From Acidobacteria bacterium Mor1 (lineage in GTDB: Bacteria; Acidobacteriota; Polarisedimenticolia; Polarisedimenticolales; Polarisedimenticolaceae), in assembly GCA_001664505.1 (NCBI GenBank), contig CP011806.1, positions 4,705,579-4,769,578 of the forward strand: DNA of 64,000 nt, read 5' to 3'. The notes under the pieces were generated by a model that had not been told where the DNA came from, made no database searches, and worked only from the letters and a program-made list of their open reading frames with translations. The position numbers were made by a program, and so were the translations under genes. Positions 52,579 through 61,286 of this stretch are shown here, in pieces. Positions within the stretch are counted from its first letter, which is position 1. Each line of letters starts with the position of its first letter.

Positions 52579-53541
52579 CTAGTGCGGCCGGCCGAAGGGG
52601 CCTAGCCCGCGGCGGTACCGGTCGATCCAGACCGTGGGCAGGCTCTGCGCCGCCAGGCCCTGTTCGTCGCGCCCGGCGGTGTCCACCCCGCGCCGGTCCC
52701 ATCCTTCGGGAATCGAGTCGGCGAAGCGGTCGACGCACGCCCGGTAGCTCGCTGCGGTGTAGCGCAACGCCAGGCGCCTCAACTCCTCCGGGATCTCCTC
52801 GCTGCGGTCCGGCGAGGCGTTGACCTGTAGCTCGAAGTGGGCAGCCCAACGGTCGATGCCCAGAAAGTCGGCCAGCGAGTCGACCGACTCGGTGCGGAAC
52901 AGCGTCTCGTAGAAACCGATCCAGATCTCCCCGGGCTCGAACACCGTCTCCAGCTTCGAGAGGGTTGCCCCGTAGTCGCTGCGTGCCCTGGGCTGGGCCT
53001 TGTCCAGATAGCGCTCGAAGGTCTCCAGCCCCGGTGTCTCTTCCCGACGCCGACAGAGTTGGCGGAACGCGGACCACAGCCGCGAGACCGGGTCCCGCAA
53101 CAGATAGATCACCTTGACCTGCGGGTGGAACCCACGGATTGCCCGGAAACCCTCGAGGGGCAGGGTGGAGTAGGCCGGGGTGATCTCGCCGAAGACCCGG
53201 TGGGAACCATGGATCAGGTGCCGGAAGTAGCGCCGGTACATGTTGGGTTCGTCCTGGGTGCGCATGCGGAAGTAGAGGCCGTCGAGATCGGCGCGGAAGA
53301 CCGGATCCCGGAGAAGCTCGGGCTGGGCCACCACGTTTCGCGCCGCGGCGGCGAAACGTGTGCGGAAGGTCTCCTCGTCCCAGCGCATCTCCGGCGCGCC
53401 GTGGCGGCTGTCGAAGAAGTGCAGCTCTTTCATCCCGGACATCGCGACCTGGGGGTGGTGCCAGAGCTGATGGTGCAGCCATGACGTACCCGCTTTCTGG
53501 GCCCCGATACCCACGATGTAGGTCTTCTGCGACAAGCTCAT
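52579..53541 (-). CDS. Sulfotransferase (PAPS-dependent)
   Basis: A 320-residue enzyme; ATG 53541 follows GGAGGA, and a longer upstream reading lacks such a site. The 5'-phosphosulfate-binding loop is IVGIGAQKAGTSWLHHQL (about 8-25), and the 3'-phosphate-binding region is VKVIYLLRDPVSRLWSAFRQL. FFDSRHGAPEMRWDEETFRTRF and FGEITPAYSTLP also fit bacterial heparan-sulfate-type (NDST-like) sulfotransferases. It transfers sulfate from PAPS to a carbohydrate or lipid acceptor. With the second sulfotransferase and the asparagine-synthase-like gene nearby, surface-glycan sulfation is plausible. Confidence 0.9.
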   Translation of the reverse strand: MSLSQKTYIVGIGAQKAGTSWLHHQLWHHPQVAMSGMKELHFFDSRHGAPEMRWDEETFRTRFAAAARNVVAQPELLRDPVFRADLDGLYFRMRTQDEPNMYRRYFRHLIHGSHRVFGEITPAYSTLPLEGFRAIRGFHPQVKVIYLLRDPVSRLWSAFRQLCRRREETPGLETFERYLDKAQPRARSDYGATLSKLETVFEPGEIWIGFYETLFRTESVDSLADFLGIDRWAAHFELQVNASPDRSEEIPEELRRLALRYTAASYRACVDRFADSIPEGWDRRGVDTAGRDEQGLAAQSLPTVWIDRYRRGLGPFGRPH

Positions 53542-53655
53542 CGAGATCCTCCGCCGCGGCAGTATACGGGGGAGGTCGTCGCGGGTGAAGTGGGAGATCC
53601 GCATCGAGATGCGACCGAACTGCGCGGCTATGCTCTTGCTGCGGAAGGTGGCAAG

Positions 53656-54501
53656 ATGCCTGCTCCGAACCCGGGGCGCACAGGAGGGCTGTCGATCAAA
53701 CCGTCATGGAAACGCCGGATCGCCGAGATGGATGCCGTGGCGTCGCCGGGCGGCCGGCGACGCCACGGGTTGTGCGTCGTCGAGGGGCTACGGTTGGTCG
53801 AGCGGGCCGTGCGCGCCGGGGCGACGCTGCGAGTCGCGGTCGCCCTCCGTGAGTTTCTGGAGGACCCGTCGCCGCGCCAGGCGGCGCTGCGGCAAGATCT
53901 CGCGGGGGTGGGTTGTACGTTGGAGGAGGTTCCTTCCGAGGCGCTCGCCGACATAACCGAAGGGCGTGACCTGGGGGGGATCTTGGCCCTGGCGGAGCTG
54001 CCGGCGGCCCCCACGTTGGCCGAGGTCCTTGCTCGGCCGGCCGCTCAACCCGCGCGCTTGCTGGCATGTGTGGGCCTTCACGATCCGGGGAACGCCGGAG
54101 CCCTGGTGCGAACGGCCCACGCCTGCGGCGCCGCCGCGCTGCTGGCCGCCGGCAGCACCGACCCTTTCCATCCCAGGGCGATCCGCACGTCCATGGGGAG
54201 CGTGTTCAAGCTGCCGTCGATCTCATTCGATGATCTAGCCACCATGTCCGCCGCCTTGCGCGAGGCCGGAGTCAGGACCCTGGCGGCGGTAAGCGAGCAG
54301 GGGACTCCTCTGCCTCTAGTGCCTCGTCCCGACGGTCCTGTCGCCGTCGTCATGGGCAGTGAAGCCTTCGGATTGTCCGAGGCAGACTGTGCGCAACTCG
54401 ACGAGAAGGTCACGATCCCGATGGCCGAAGGGGTCGACTCGTTCTCGATCAATGCGGCGGCCGCGGTGATGTTGTACGAGCTGGGACGCGGCGCGCCCTG
54501 A
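53656..54501 (+). CDS. SpoU/TrmH-family RNA 2'-O-methyltransferase
   Basis: A 281-residue enzyme. ATG 53656 is chosen for GGAAGGTGG upstream; the open frame extends to 53590 without a convincing site. An N-terminal substrate-binding domain (RRRHGLCVVEGLRLVERAVRAGA) precedes the alpha/beta-knot SPOUT domain with motif 1 VGLHDPGNAGALVRTAHACG, motif 2 VVMGSEAFGLS and motif 3 IPMAEGVDSFSINAAAAVMLYE. The usual NPGN and GSEGxGLS are here DPGN and GSEAFGLS. It methylates ribose in rRNA or tRNA; the site is not predictable. Divergent from the sulfotransferase gene across 114 bp. Confidence 0.9.
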   Translation: MPAPNPGRTGGLSIKPSWKRRIAEMDAVASPGGRRRHGLCVVEGLRLVERAVRAGATLRVAVALREFLEDPSPRQAALRQDLAGVGCTLEEVPSEALADITEGRDLGGILALAELPAAPTLAEVLARPAAQPARLLACVGLHDPGNAGALVRTAHACGAAALLAAGSTDPFHPRAIRTSMGSVFKLPSISFDDLATMSAALREAGVRTLAAVSEQGTPLPLVPRPDGPVAVVMGSEAFGLSEADCAQLDEKVTIPMAEGVDSFSINAAAAVMLYELGRGAP

Positions 54502-54595
54502 GCCGCTACTCTCCGGGCGTTTGCTCCGCCAGGCGAAACCTGCTCCTCCGGTTCCTGCAGTTAGAAGCAGGACCCAACCTCAAGGAGGAGTTGCG

Positions 54596-55159
54596 ATGTT
54601 CAAGAAACCCAGAACCCGATTCCGCTACCTGTTGCCCTTGATGCTGATCGTGGCTTCGGCGGCAGCTGATCGCGTGTCCGCTTCGGAGCGCACCGTCTGG
54701 AAGAGCGTGGCGATGGCCTGCACTCCGACGTCGGAGACGCTGGAGCGCGGCAACTTCGTGACCACCGGAGGCCGGGTCAAGCACGACAACGGCGCCCTGG
54801 GGACCATCTCGTTCATCTGCCCGTTCAACGTGCCGGGATTGCGGCCCAACCGCCTCTACCGCCTGCGCGCCAGGGTCAACCGTCTGTCGGGCAACCTCGA
54901 TCCTGCCGACTACACTTCGATCAAGCTCCGCGGAGCGTTCGATGTATCGGGACACGTGATCGACATCCTGGAAACCGAAACCGCCGTACCCGGATCCGCC
55001 GGCGATACGTGGACGCTGACCAGTCCCCAGGAACTGATCGGCTGGCAGAACGGCATCACCTACTGGGTGCAGATCACGATTCGGCGCGACCGGGTGGAGC
55101 GGGCCGCCGGACGCGAACAGATCCCGTCGGTGCTGAACGTCGAGCTACTTCAGGACTGA
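54596..55159 (+). CDS. Exported protein of unknown function
   Basis: A 187-residue protein; ATG 54596 follows AAGGAGGAG. A signal peptide (basic KKPRTRFRY then LLPLMLIVASAAADRVSA) ends near residue 30. The mature part is all-beta: VWKSVAMACTPTSETLERGNFVTTGGRVKHDNGALGTISFICPFNV with a Cys pair, then YRLRARVNRLSG and SIKLRGAFDVSGHVIDILETE. This pattern resembles a small secreted domain seen repeatedly in bacteria with many orphan exported proteins, but I cannot name a family. It is convergent with the asparagine-synthase-like gene, 23 bp apart. Confidence 0.7.
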   Translation: MFKKPRTRFRYLLPLMLIVASAAADRVSASERTVWKSVAMACTPTSETLERGNFVTTGGRVKHDNGALGTISFICPFNVPGLRPNRLYRLRARVNRLSGNLDPADYTSIKLRGAFDVSGHVIDILETETAVPGSAGDTWTLTSPQELIGWQNGITYWVQITIRRDRVERAAGREQIPSVLNVELLQD

Positions 55160-55182
55160 GAGCGTCTGCGCCGGGCGGGCGC

Positions 55183-56991
55183 TCAATCCCGGCGCACCGC
55201 CCGCGCCAGCATCTCGAGGGTCAGGACCCGGCCGAGGTGAGCTTCGTGACGGGGCGTGCCGGTCAGCGCCTCGCCGAGGAACGCCTCGAGCCGGTCCGGC
55301 TCGTAGAGTTCCCGGGTTTGCATCGCCGGCGGGGTCAGGTGATCCCGGACCGCATCCTCGGCCAGCAGTTTCGCCAGATTTTGTTGGGGCCGGGGGGGCG
55401 GCGGCGGTTGTCCGCGGCCGCTCAACTTGCGAATCACCTTGCCCCCCAGTTCCAACCCCAGGCGCCAGAAGCGAGGCGCGGTCCCCAGCCGCAACGGGAG
55501 TGCCGGGTAACCCTGTGCCAGCGGCAACTCGGCGAGCCGGCGGTCGAGGTGCTCGATCAGGTTGCGGGACATGCGGTCCCGCAGTCGCACCGGCGGCGGC
55601 GCGCCCAGTGCCTGCTCCATCGGTTCACGGAACATGAACGGCGAGGCGCAGGGCCACAGCCGGTTGGTGGCACTGGCGATTCGCCCCTGCCAGCGCTGCA
55701 TCCGCAAGGTCAGATAGACGTTGTCCAACTGGGCCGTATTCGGGTGCTGTTCCAGACCGGCGTTGGCCTCGGTGATCACGTGGGCGAACCAGTCGGCCAG
55801 GCTCACGTCGAAGGGCCTGGCCAGCAGGCCGTCGCTCCAACCGTCGGTGGCGAACCGTCCCGCCGCAATCTTGCGCGGGTCGAAGTCGGTTTGACCGACC
55901 TTGGGGTAGAGCAACTCCCACCAGTAGCCTTTGCAGAACTCACCGCCGGAGCCGTTGATGCTGGCGTCGAAGGTCGCTGCCAGGGTCGAATGATTCTCGA
56001 GCACCCGGGAGTACTCGAGGACATCGTATTCGCCGTCACAGAGGCTGAGGGCATCGACGGTGCGCTCCCACCAGCGGGACTGCCAGTCCGAGGCCAGCAC
56101 CTGTTGCCGGTGCTCGAGACCGAACTCCGAGGCGATGCGATTGGCCGCGACCACGTCGGGGTGATCGTCGTCTCCGTTGACCACGGTTTCGAAGCGAACA
56201 TCCTCGGCCAGCATGGCGCCCAGGACCGCCCGGGAATCGAGCCCGCCGGTCAGATCCATGGCGGGCCGGGAGTAGCAGCGCTCGAAGTCGTGGATCGTGT
56301 CGCGCAGCGCCTGGCCCAGGCCCTCGACGGAGCCCGGCTTCTCGGCGCGGTCCCAGAAGACCCGTTCGGCCTCCCAGTAGCGCATGGTCTCGACATCCCG
56401 CCCCGGCCGCCAGCTGAAGATGGTCGCCGGCTCGAGCTTGCGAATGCCCTGGAACAGGCTGCGCTGACCGAACACGGTGCCGCAGGCGAGAAACTCCCGC
56501 ACGCTGTTCAGGTCCCAGTCGAGCCGGGCCAGGGAGGCCAGCACCATCGACGATGTGGAGACCAGCCGGGCAGAACCGATGCGGGTCTCGTAGAGGTGAA
56601 TCGTGCCGATGCGGTCGGTGATCGCGATCAGTTCGCCGGTCTCTTCCCGGCAGGCGGCGACACCGAAGGAACCGTCCAGCTTGCCCAGGGCGGGGACCGG
56701 ATTCTCCGGCGATTGCATCGTTGTGTTGAGTGCCTGGAGCGCCGCCTCGTCGCAGGCGCCGTCGTACCACCAGGTGCCGGCGATGGTGGTGAACCCCTGG
56801 CCGCTCTCGGCCCGGGCGATCGCCGTTCCTGGGTGAAGCCGCCGGGGAAACTTCCAGACCGCGGCGTCAGGGCTCCGCACCGCGGCCTGGGGCGTCAGCC
56901 CGCAAAGGGTCTGGAAACGCTCGACGGCGATTTCGCCCAGGCGGTTGATCCGGTCCTGGTCGTCGTCCTGGATGACGATCCACTGGCCCAT
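55183..56991 (-). CDS. Asparagine-synthase-like ATP-pyrophosphatase protein
   Basis: A 602-residue protein. Residues 60-200 resemble the glutaminase-like domain (ALGKLDGSFGVAACREETGELIAITDRIGTIHLYE), but Cys2, the glutaminase nucleophile of true AsnB, is missing because the protein begins MGQW. Residues 225-500 form the synthetase domain with the PP-loop AMDLTGGLDSRAVLGAM (LTGGLDS 247-253). It should adenylate a carboxylate and use a nitrogen donor other than glutamine. Such proteins occur in surface-polysaccharide, lasso-peptide and O-antigen clusters. Neighbouring sulfotransferases favour glycan modification; no peptide precursor gene is seen. Confidence 0.78.
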   Translation of the reverse strand: MGQWIVIQDDDQDRINRLGEIAVERFQTLCGLTPQAAVRSPDAAVWKFPRRLHPGTAIARAESGQGFTTIAGTWWYDGACDEAALQALNTTMQSPENPVPALGKLDGSFGVAACREETGELIAITDRIGTIHLYETRIGSARLVSTSSMVLASLARLDWDLNSVREFLACGTVFGQRSLFQGIRKLEPATIFSWRPGRDVETMRYWEAERVFWDRAEKPGSVEGLGQALRDTIHDFERCYSRPAMDLTGGLDSRAVLGAMLAEDVRFETVVNGDDDHPDVVAANRIASEFGLEHRQQVLASDWQSRWWERTVDALSLCDGEYDVLEYSRVLENHSTLAATFDASINGSGGEFCKGYWWELLYPKVGQTDFDPRKIAAGRFATDGWSDGLLARPFDVSLADWFAHVITEANAGLEQHPNTAQLDNVYLTLRMQRWQGRIASATNRLWPCASPFMFREPMEQALGAPPPVRLRDRMSRNLIEHLDRRLAELPLAQGYPALPLRLGTAPRFWRLGLELGGKVIRKLSGRGQPPPPPRPQQNLAKLLAEDAVRDHLTPPAMQTRELYEPDRLEAFLGEALTGTPRHEAHLGRVLTLEMLARAVRRD

Positions 56992-57023
56992 CGAGCGCGT
57001 AATCTCCCCGGCCGGGTGCGGCC

Positions 57024-57049
57024 GACCGGCCTACTCTAGCAGGCCGGTC
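57024..57049. repeat. Inverted repeat between HDOD and asparagine-synthase-like genes
   Basis: GACCGGCCT (57024-57032) and AGGCCGGTC (57041-57049), perfect 9-bp arms around an 8-base loop, in the 89-bp gap downstream of the HDOD gene. No T tract, so it is either a weak terminator for HDOD or a processing/operator site. Confidence 0.5.
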
Positions 57050-57080
57050 GCGGGATGCGGGAGCTGTTTGGAGGATGGCG

Positions 57081-57926
57081 TCAGGCAGCCAGATTGCGGG
57101 AGTCTTCGAGAACCACCAGAAGTTCGGCCAGCACGACCTCGCGGGCGCCCAGTTCGTGAGACTCGACGGTGGCGGGCAGCACGATGGACTCGTCTTGCTT
57201 GAGTCCGATACCCACCTTGACGCAAGCCCGGTTGGCCAGACGAATCAACATCAGCAGTGAGTCGGTCTGATCGAACTGCTCGACGTGGTGGTCGCGAATG
57301 ATCGAGCAGTACTCCTCGGGGAGGTTCCAGGCCTGGGCCAGTTTGTAGCCCATGTCGGTGTGGGCGTTGAGCATCAGCTCCTGGATCAGGGTCTCGTTCA
57401 GCTGGACCTCGAGCCGGTCGTTGCGTTTGAGGTCCTGGAGGGCCCAGAGCAACATCAGTTTGCCGATATCGTGCAGCAGGCCGCCGATGAAGGCCCTGGG
57501 CGCCACTTCAGGGAAGCCCAGCCGTTCGGCAAGCCAGCGGGAGCCGAAGGCGCAGGCGACGGCGTGCTCCCAGAGCGGGTCGACGTAGGGTTTGATGTCC
57601 GGATCGGTGAACTTCGAGTAGCGGCTCCGCTCGCAGGCCATGACCGCCAGGTTGACCACTTCGCTCAGGCCGACCCGCACGATCGCCGCCCGCACCGTCG
57701 CCACCCGGGACAGGCCTCCGTAAAAGGGTGAGTTGGAGACCTTGAGCAACTCGGCGACCAGGGACTGGTCGGACTGGAGCAGCTGTTCGACTTCGTCCAG
57801 GTCGAAATCCGGCTCGGAGGCGATCTGCTGCAGCTCGCTTGCGGTCGCACTGTAGGGCGGCAGCGAAACCTCGCCGGATTCGATGCACTCTTCGATCAAC
57901 TGCAGCAGCGAGACGCCCTGGCTCAT
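57081..57926 (-). CDS. HDOD-domain signalling protein
   Basis: A 281-residue protein. Residues 20-215 form the HDOD domain: LPPYSATASELQQIASEPDFDLDEVEQLLQSDQSLVAELLKVSNSPFYGG is the usual opening, then VRAAIVRVGLSEVVNLAV, and GGLLHDIGKLMLLWAL, in which H-D is retained but the full HD metal set is not. HDOD proteins act as non-enzymatic regulators of motility, competence and type IV pili. The ATG overlaps the stop of the upstream PilB/GspE-like ATPase gene by 4 bp, so the two are made together and probably function together in pilus or secretion control. Confidence 0.88.
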   Translation of the reverse strand: MSQGVSLLQLIEECIESGEVSLPPYSATASELQQIASEPDFDLDEVEQLLQSDQSLVAELLKVSNSPFYGGLSRVATVRAAIVRVGLSEVVNLAVMACERSRYSKFTDPDIKPYVDPLWEHAVACAFGSRWLAERLGFPEVAPRAFIGGLLHDIGKLMLLWALQDLKRNDRLEVQLNETLIQELMLNAHTDMGYKLAQAWNLPEEYCSIIRDHHVEQFDQTDSLLMLIRLANRACVKVGIGLKQDESIVLPATVESHELGAREVVLAELLVVLEDSRNLAA

Positions 57927-59863
57927 CCTACTTCTCCCTGCAGCCGCCGCAGCTCGTGGTAGGGGCGCGGCTTGCTGAGGCGGGGCAGCTTGCGGATGAT
58001 CTCCTCGAAGGAGATCTCTCCCCGGGCCGCCTTGGTAATGCCGTCTTCCAGCAGGGTGACAAGCCCCGTGGTCTCGGTACTGATCCGGCGAATCTCGTGG
58101 GAGGTCTTGCGGGAGATCAACGCATCCTTGACCGGCTCGTTGAGAACCAGCAGTTCGAAGATCGCCACCCGGCCACGGTAGCCACGATGGCTGCAGCGTT
58201 CGCAGCCGACCGCCCTCTTGAAGCGGGGTGGGGACTTGATCTCCGCCGGGTTGTATCCCAGGCGGCGCAGTTCATCCGGGGTCAGGTCGTGATCTTCGGA
58301 GCAGTGCTGGCAAAGACGCCGAACCAGGCGCTGGGCCAGCACCGAGACCACCGTCGACGAGATGAGGAACGCCTCGATGTTCATGTTGAGCAGCCGCAGC
58401 AGGCCGCCGATGCTGTCCTCGGTGTGGAAGGTCGTCAGCACCTTGTGACCGGTCAGCGCCGCCTGGATCGCGGTGTCGGCGGAGAAGCGGTCGCGGATCT
58501 CGCCGATCACGATCACGTCGGGGTCCTGGCGCACGATGTGCCGCAAGGTCTCCTCGTAGGTGATGTTGATCTTGGTGTTGATCGAGCACTGGCTGATGCC
58601 GTCGATCACGTACTCGACCGGATCCTCGGCCGTGATGATCGACGTGTTGACGTTGTTCAGGTAGCCGACGGCGCCGTAGAGCGTGGTCGTCTTACCCGAT
58701 CCCGTCGGTCCGGTAACGATCACGACGCCGCCGGGAACGTCGAGGACATCCTCCTTGAACCGGGTGCCCATTCGCGGGGACATCCCGATCTCCTTGATGT
58801 CCAGCATCATGTTGCCGGTGTTCAGCAGGCGAAGCACCGCCTTCTCACCGTGGATCGTGACGTAGAACGAGACGCGGAGGTCCAGTTCGCGACCTCCGTG
58901 AACGACCATCATGCGGCCGTCCTGGTGCCGGCGGCGTTCGGCGATGTCGGCGCCGGCGAGCACCTTGATCCGGCTCATCAGGGGCGTGGCGATCTCGATC
59001 GGGTACTCGCGGAAGGGGACGAGCACGCCGTCCTGGCGGAAGCGGACGCGCAGCTTGTCCTTGCTCGGTTCGACATGGATATCGCTCACGCCGTCCTGGG
59101 CGGCCTGGGCCAGCAGCCAGTTGACCAGCGCGACGATCTCGTTCTCGTCGCCGGTGACGGTGGTCTGGGGCTGCACCGCCATGGCCATCCGTTCGATGGC
59201 GGCTTCCATCTCCAGCCAGCGGGCGATGCCGACGACGATGTTGGAGCCGAGCTCCCGGGTGACGAAAGCGATTTGCTCCGACTCGAGCGGGTCGACGAAG
59301 GCGACCAGCACGCCCTCGTCGGTTTCGCGGATCGGCACCAGTCCCCGCTTCTTCATCCACTCGGGCTTTATCTTGCGGAAGATCTTGGGGTCGATGTCGT
59401 GGAGTTCCGCTTCCATGTTGCGGAAACCGAGCTGGATCGAGAGCACCTCGATCAGGTCCCGTTCGGTGAGGATGTGCGTCTCGATCAGGACCTCACCCAG
59501 CTTCTTTTCCGGGAACTGCTGCTGGAAGGCGAGTGCCGTGCGGAGGTCCGAGGGGGTGACGAGGCCCAACTCGAGCAACAGGTCCCCCAGCCGGATCTTG
59601 GGGCGGTGCTTGCGCAGCGAAGCGGTGATCTGATCCTGGGTAGCCAGGTTCAGTTCACGGATCACGGCGGTGAGGCCGTCGTCGCTGGTCAGTTTTTCCT
59701 GAACCCGCTGGGCGTAGGCCAGGTCCTCGGGACCGAGTACCTCGTCCTCGACCAACAGGCCGGCGATGATCAGACCGGGGCTATCGGGCTCGGGGCGGCC
59801 CTTGTCGGTCTTCGACGCCTGGTTTTCCGATCCGGACAACGGGGGTCCCTCGGTGCCTTCCAC
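57923..59863 (-). CDS. GspE/PilB-family secretion/pilus assembly ATPase
   Basis: A 646-residue ATPase; the assigned GTG (59863) lacks a good ribosome-binding site, so the start is uncertain. Residues 30-155 hold two MshEN/GspE-N-type helical domains (LGDLLLELGLVTPSDLRTALAFQQQ and LGEVLIETHILTERDLIEVLSIQLG). The ATPase core has SDIHVEPSKDKLRVRFRQDG, Walker A GPTGSGKT (385-392), the Asp box ITAEDPVEYVI, Walker B DPDVIVIGEIRD and the His box LTGHKVLTTFHTEDS. The zinc tetracysteine CQHC...CERC is present. It drives type IV pilus or type II secretion assembly. No pilin, PilC, PilQ or PilT gene adjoins it; the partner is an HDOD gene. Confidence 0.93.
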   Translation of the reverse strand: MEGTEGPPLSGSENQASKTDKGRPEPDSPGLIIAGLLVEDEVLGPEDLAYAQRVQEKLTSDDGLTAVIRELNLATQDQITASLRKHRPKIRLGDLLLELGLVTPSDLRTALAFQQQFPEKKLGEVLIETHILTERDLIEVLSIQLGFRNMEAELHDIDPKIFRKIKPEWMKKRGLVPIRETDEGVLVAFVDPLESEQIAFVTRELGSNIVVGIARWLEMEAAIERMAMAVQPQTTVTGDENEIVALVNWLLAQAAQDGVSDIHVEPSKDKLRVRFRQDGVLVPFREYPIEIATPLMSRIKVLAGADIAERRRHQDGRMMVVHGGRELDLRVSFYVTIHGEKAVLRLLNTGNMMLDIKEIGMSPRMGTRFKEDVLDVPGGVVIVTGPTGSGKTTTLYGAVGYLNNVNTSIITAEDPVEYVIDGISQCSINTKINITYEETLRHIVRQDPDVIVIGEIRDRFSADTAIQAALTGHKVLTTFHTEDSIGGLLRLLNMNIEAFLISSTVVSVLAQRLVRRLCQHCSEDHDLTPDELRRLGYNPAEIKSPPRFKRAVGCERCSHRGYRGRVAIFELLVLNEPVKDALISRKTSHEIRRISTETTGLVTLLEDGITKAARGEISFEEIIRKLPRLSKPRPYHELRRLQGEVG

Positions 59864-60053
59864 GCAAGCCCGGCCTGGGGTGCCGGTCCCAAATTGGAAA
59901 AGTGCGAATTCAGTGAATTACGCAAAGGGGAATATAGGCATCGGGTATTCACGGACCAGTGGCCGGCCCGGGTGATTCAGGAAATAGAGTAATTCCGGGT
60001 AAGCGCCGCGGTTTTGTAGCGATCCAGGCCCGCCGGGGAGCTCCGTCGCCGGT

Positions 60054-60082
60054 TGAATCCCTCGAGAGCAGTCACTATGGTT
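60054..60082 (+). promoter_or_regulatory. Putative promoter of the second sulfotransferase gene
   Basis: TTGAAT (60054-60059), exact 17-bp spacer, TATGGT (60077-60082), 55 bp before the ATG in the 274-bp divergent gap 59864-60137. The rest of the gap has an AT-rich patch near 59887-59995 without a clear leftward promoter. Confidence 0.6.
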
Positions 60083-60137
60083 AGCCCTCCCGAGCGGCCC
60101 GACGAGCGGCCTGTGGCATAAAGGAAAACTCGGCAAA

Positions 60138-61085
60138 ATGGGCGGAAACGGCGCCAAACTGGCGTTCATCCTGGGCAACTACAAGAGCGGCAGCACCTGG
60201 CTCTTGACCCTTCTGAGCCTGCACCCCTGGATTCGTGGAGTGCGGGAGACCCAGATCTTCACCCATCTGGAGGGTGCCGACGATTTTCCGGCCCGCGCCG
60301 AGAAAATCTTCAGCGGCGTACCCTGGGCCGGCGGGGGCGTCGGACAGCTGCCGAAACACAAGTTGCTGAGCCTGGCCCGGCCGATCGTCAAGCACTGGCG
60401 CCCGGCCATGGCCCGGCATCCCCACGACCGGCCGATGTCCCTGCTCGATCTCGGCTACTTCAGCCAGCGCTCCCTGCGGGGCAAACTGGAACGTGCGGAC
60501 TCTCCCGAGGGCTTTTGCCGGGACTTCTTCGACCACCTGGTCGGCGCCGTCCGGCCCAAGGGGTATCTGCTCGAGAAGTCCACCGGCGCAGCGGACCACG
60601 TCGGCTTCATCCGAAGCTGCTTTCCCGAGGCCAAGCTGATCATCATCTACCGGGACGGCCGGGACGTGGTCACCTCCAGCCGCTTCTTCGAGAAGCACCA
60701 CCTGAAGAAGGACTGGTCGCTCGAGGACGCCGCGCTGGCCTGGCGCAAGGAGATCGAGGCCCAGCAGCGCCACGCCGCCGAGTTCACCATTCACACCTGT
60801 TCCTACGAAGGGCTGCTGCAGGACGGCAAGCGGGTCGTTCCGGAACTCCTGGGGTTCCTCGGCTTGCCCGCTGACGAAGCCCTGGTCGACGACCTGATCC
60901 ACCGCTCCTCGTTCAAGGCTCTGACCGGCCGCAAGCGGGGTGAGGAGAGCCGCGGGCGCTTCCTGCGCAAGGGTGTGTCGGGCGACTGGAAGAACCACTT
61001 CTCCGACGAGGACAAGTCGGTCTTCAAGGAGGTCGCCGGCGACCTCCTGATCGAGCTCGGCTACGAGCAGGACATGGACTGGTAG
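60138..61085 (+). CDS. Sulfotransferase (PAPS-dependent), second copy
   Basis: A 315-residue enzyme; AAGGA lies 13 bp before ATG 60138. The 5'-phosphosulfate loop is ILGNYKSGSTWLLTLLS and the 3'-phosphate-binding segment AKLIIIYRDGRDVVTSSRFF. The C-terminal FLRKGVSGDWKNHFSDEDKSVFKEV is the RKGxxGDWKNxFT element that contacts PAPS in sulfotransfer_1-type enzymes. This C-terminal element is not evident in the enzyme at 52579-53541, so the two are not close paralogues and probably use different acceptors. It should sulfate a small molecule or glycan in the cytosol. Confidence 0.9.
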   Translation: MGGNGAKLAFILGNYKSGSTWLLTLLSLHPWIRGVRETQIFTHLEGADDFPARAEKIFSGVPWAGGGVGQLPKHKLLSLARPIVKHWRPAMARHPHDRPMSLLDLGYFSQRSLRGKLERADSPEGFCRDFFDHLVGAVRPKGYLLEKSTGAADHVGFIRSCFPEAKLIIIYRDGRDVVTSSRFFEKHHLKKDWSLEDAALAWRKEIEAQQRHAAEFTIHTCSYEGLLQDGKRVVPELLGFLGLPADEALVDDLIHRSSFKALTGRKRGEESRGRFLRKGVSGDWKNHFSDEDKSVFKEVAGDLLIELGYEQDMDW

Positions 61086-61286
61086 GGGCCGCGCGGACCC
61101 TGTTGCCGCAGCCCCATATTTCGCTGCTATTTCCGTCTTATTCTGTAAATAATTAAACTCTTCAGGTGCGGGTATCCCATCCGCCCTCGACGTTGCGCTA
61201 TTCTCCGCGTATACGTCTCAAACCTGTATCAGATCGGCACTTAGCCGGGTCCGGGGAATGTTCTAGGCAGCTCCCGGGGGGGGAAC

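Noticed and set aside
61086-61286. Possible GEMM (c-di-GMP) riboswitch before the kelch/thrombospondin gene
   Set aside because: No GGGACGCAAAGCC-like core is present; only an AT-rich patch is visible.
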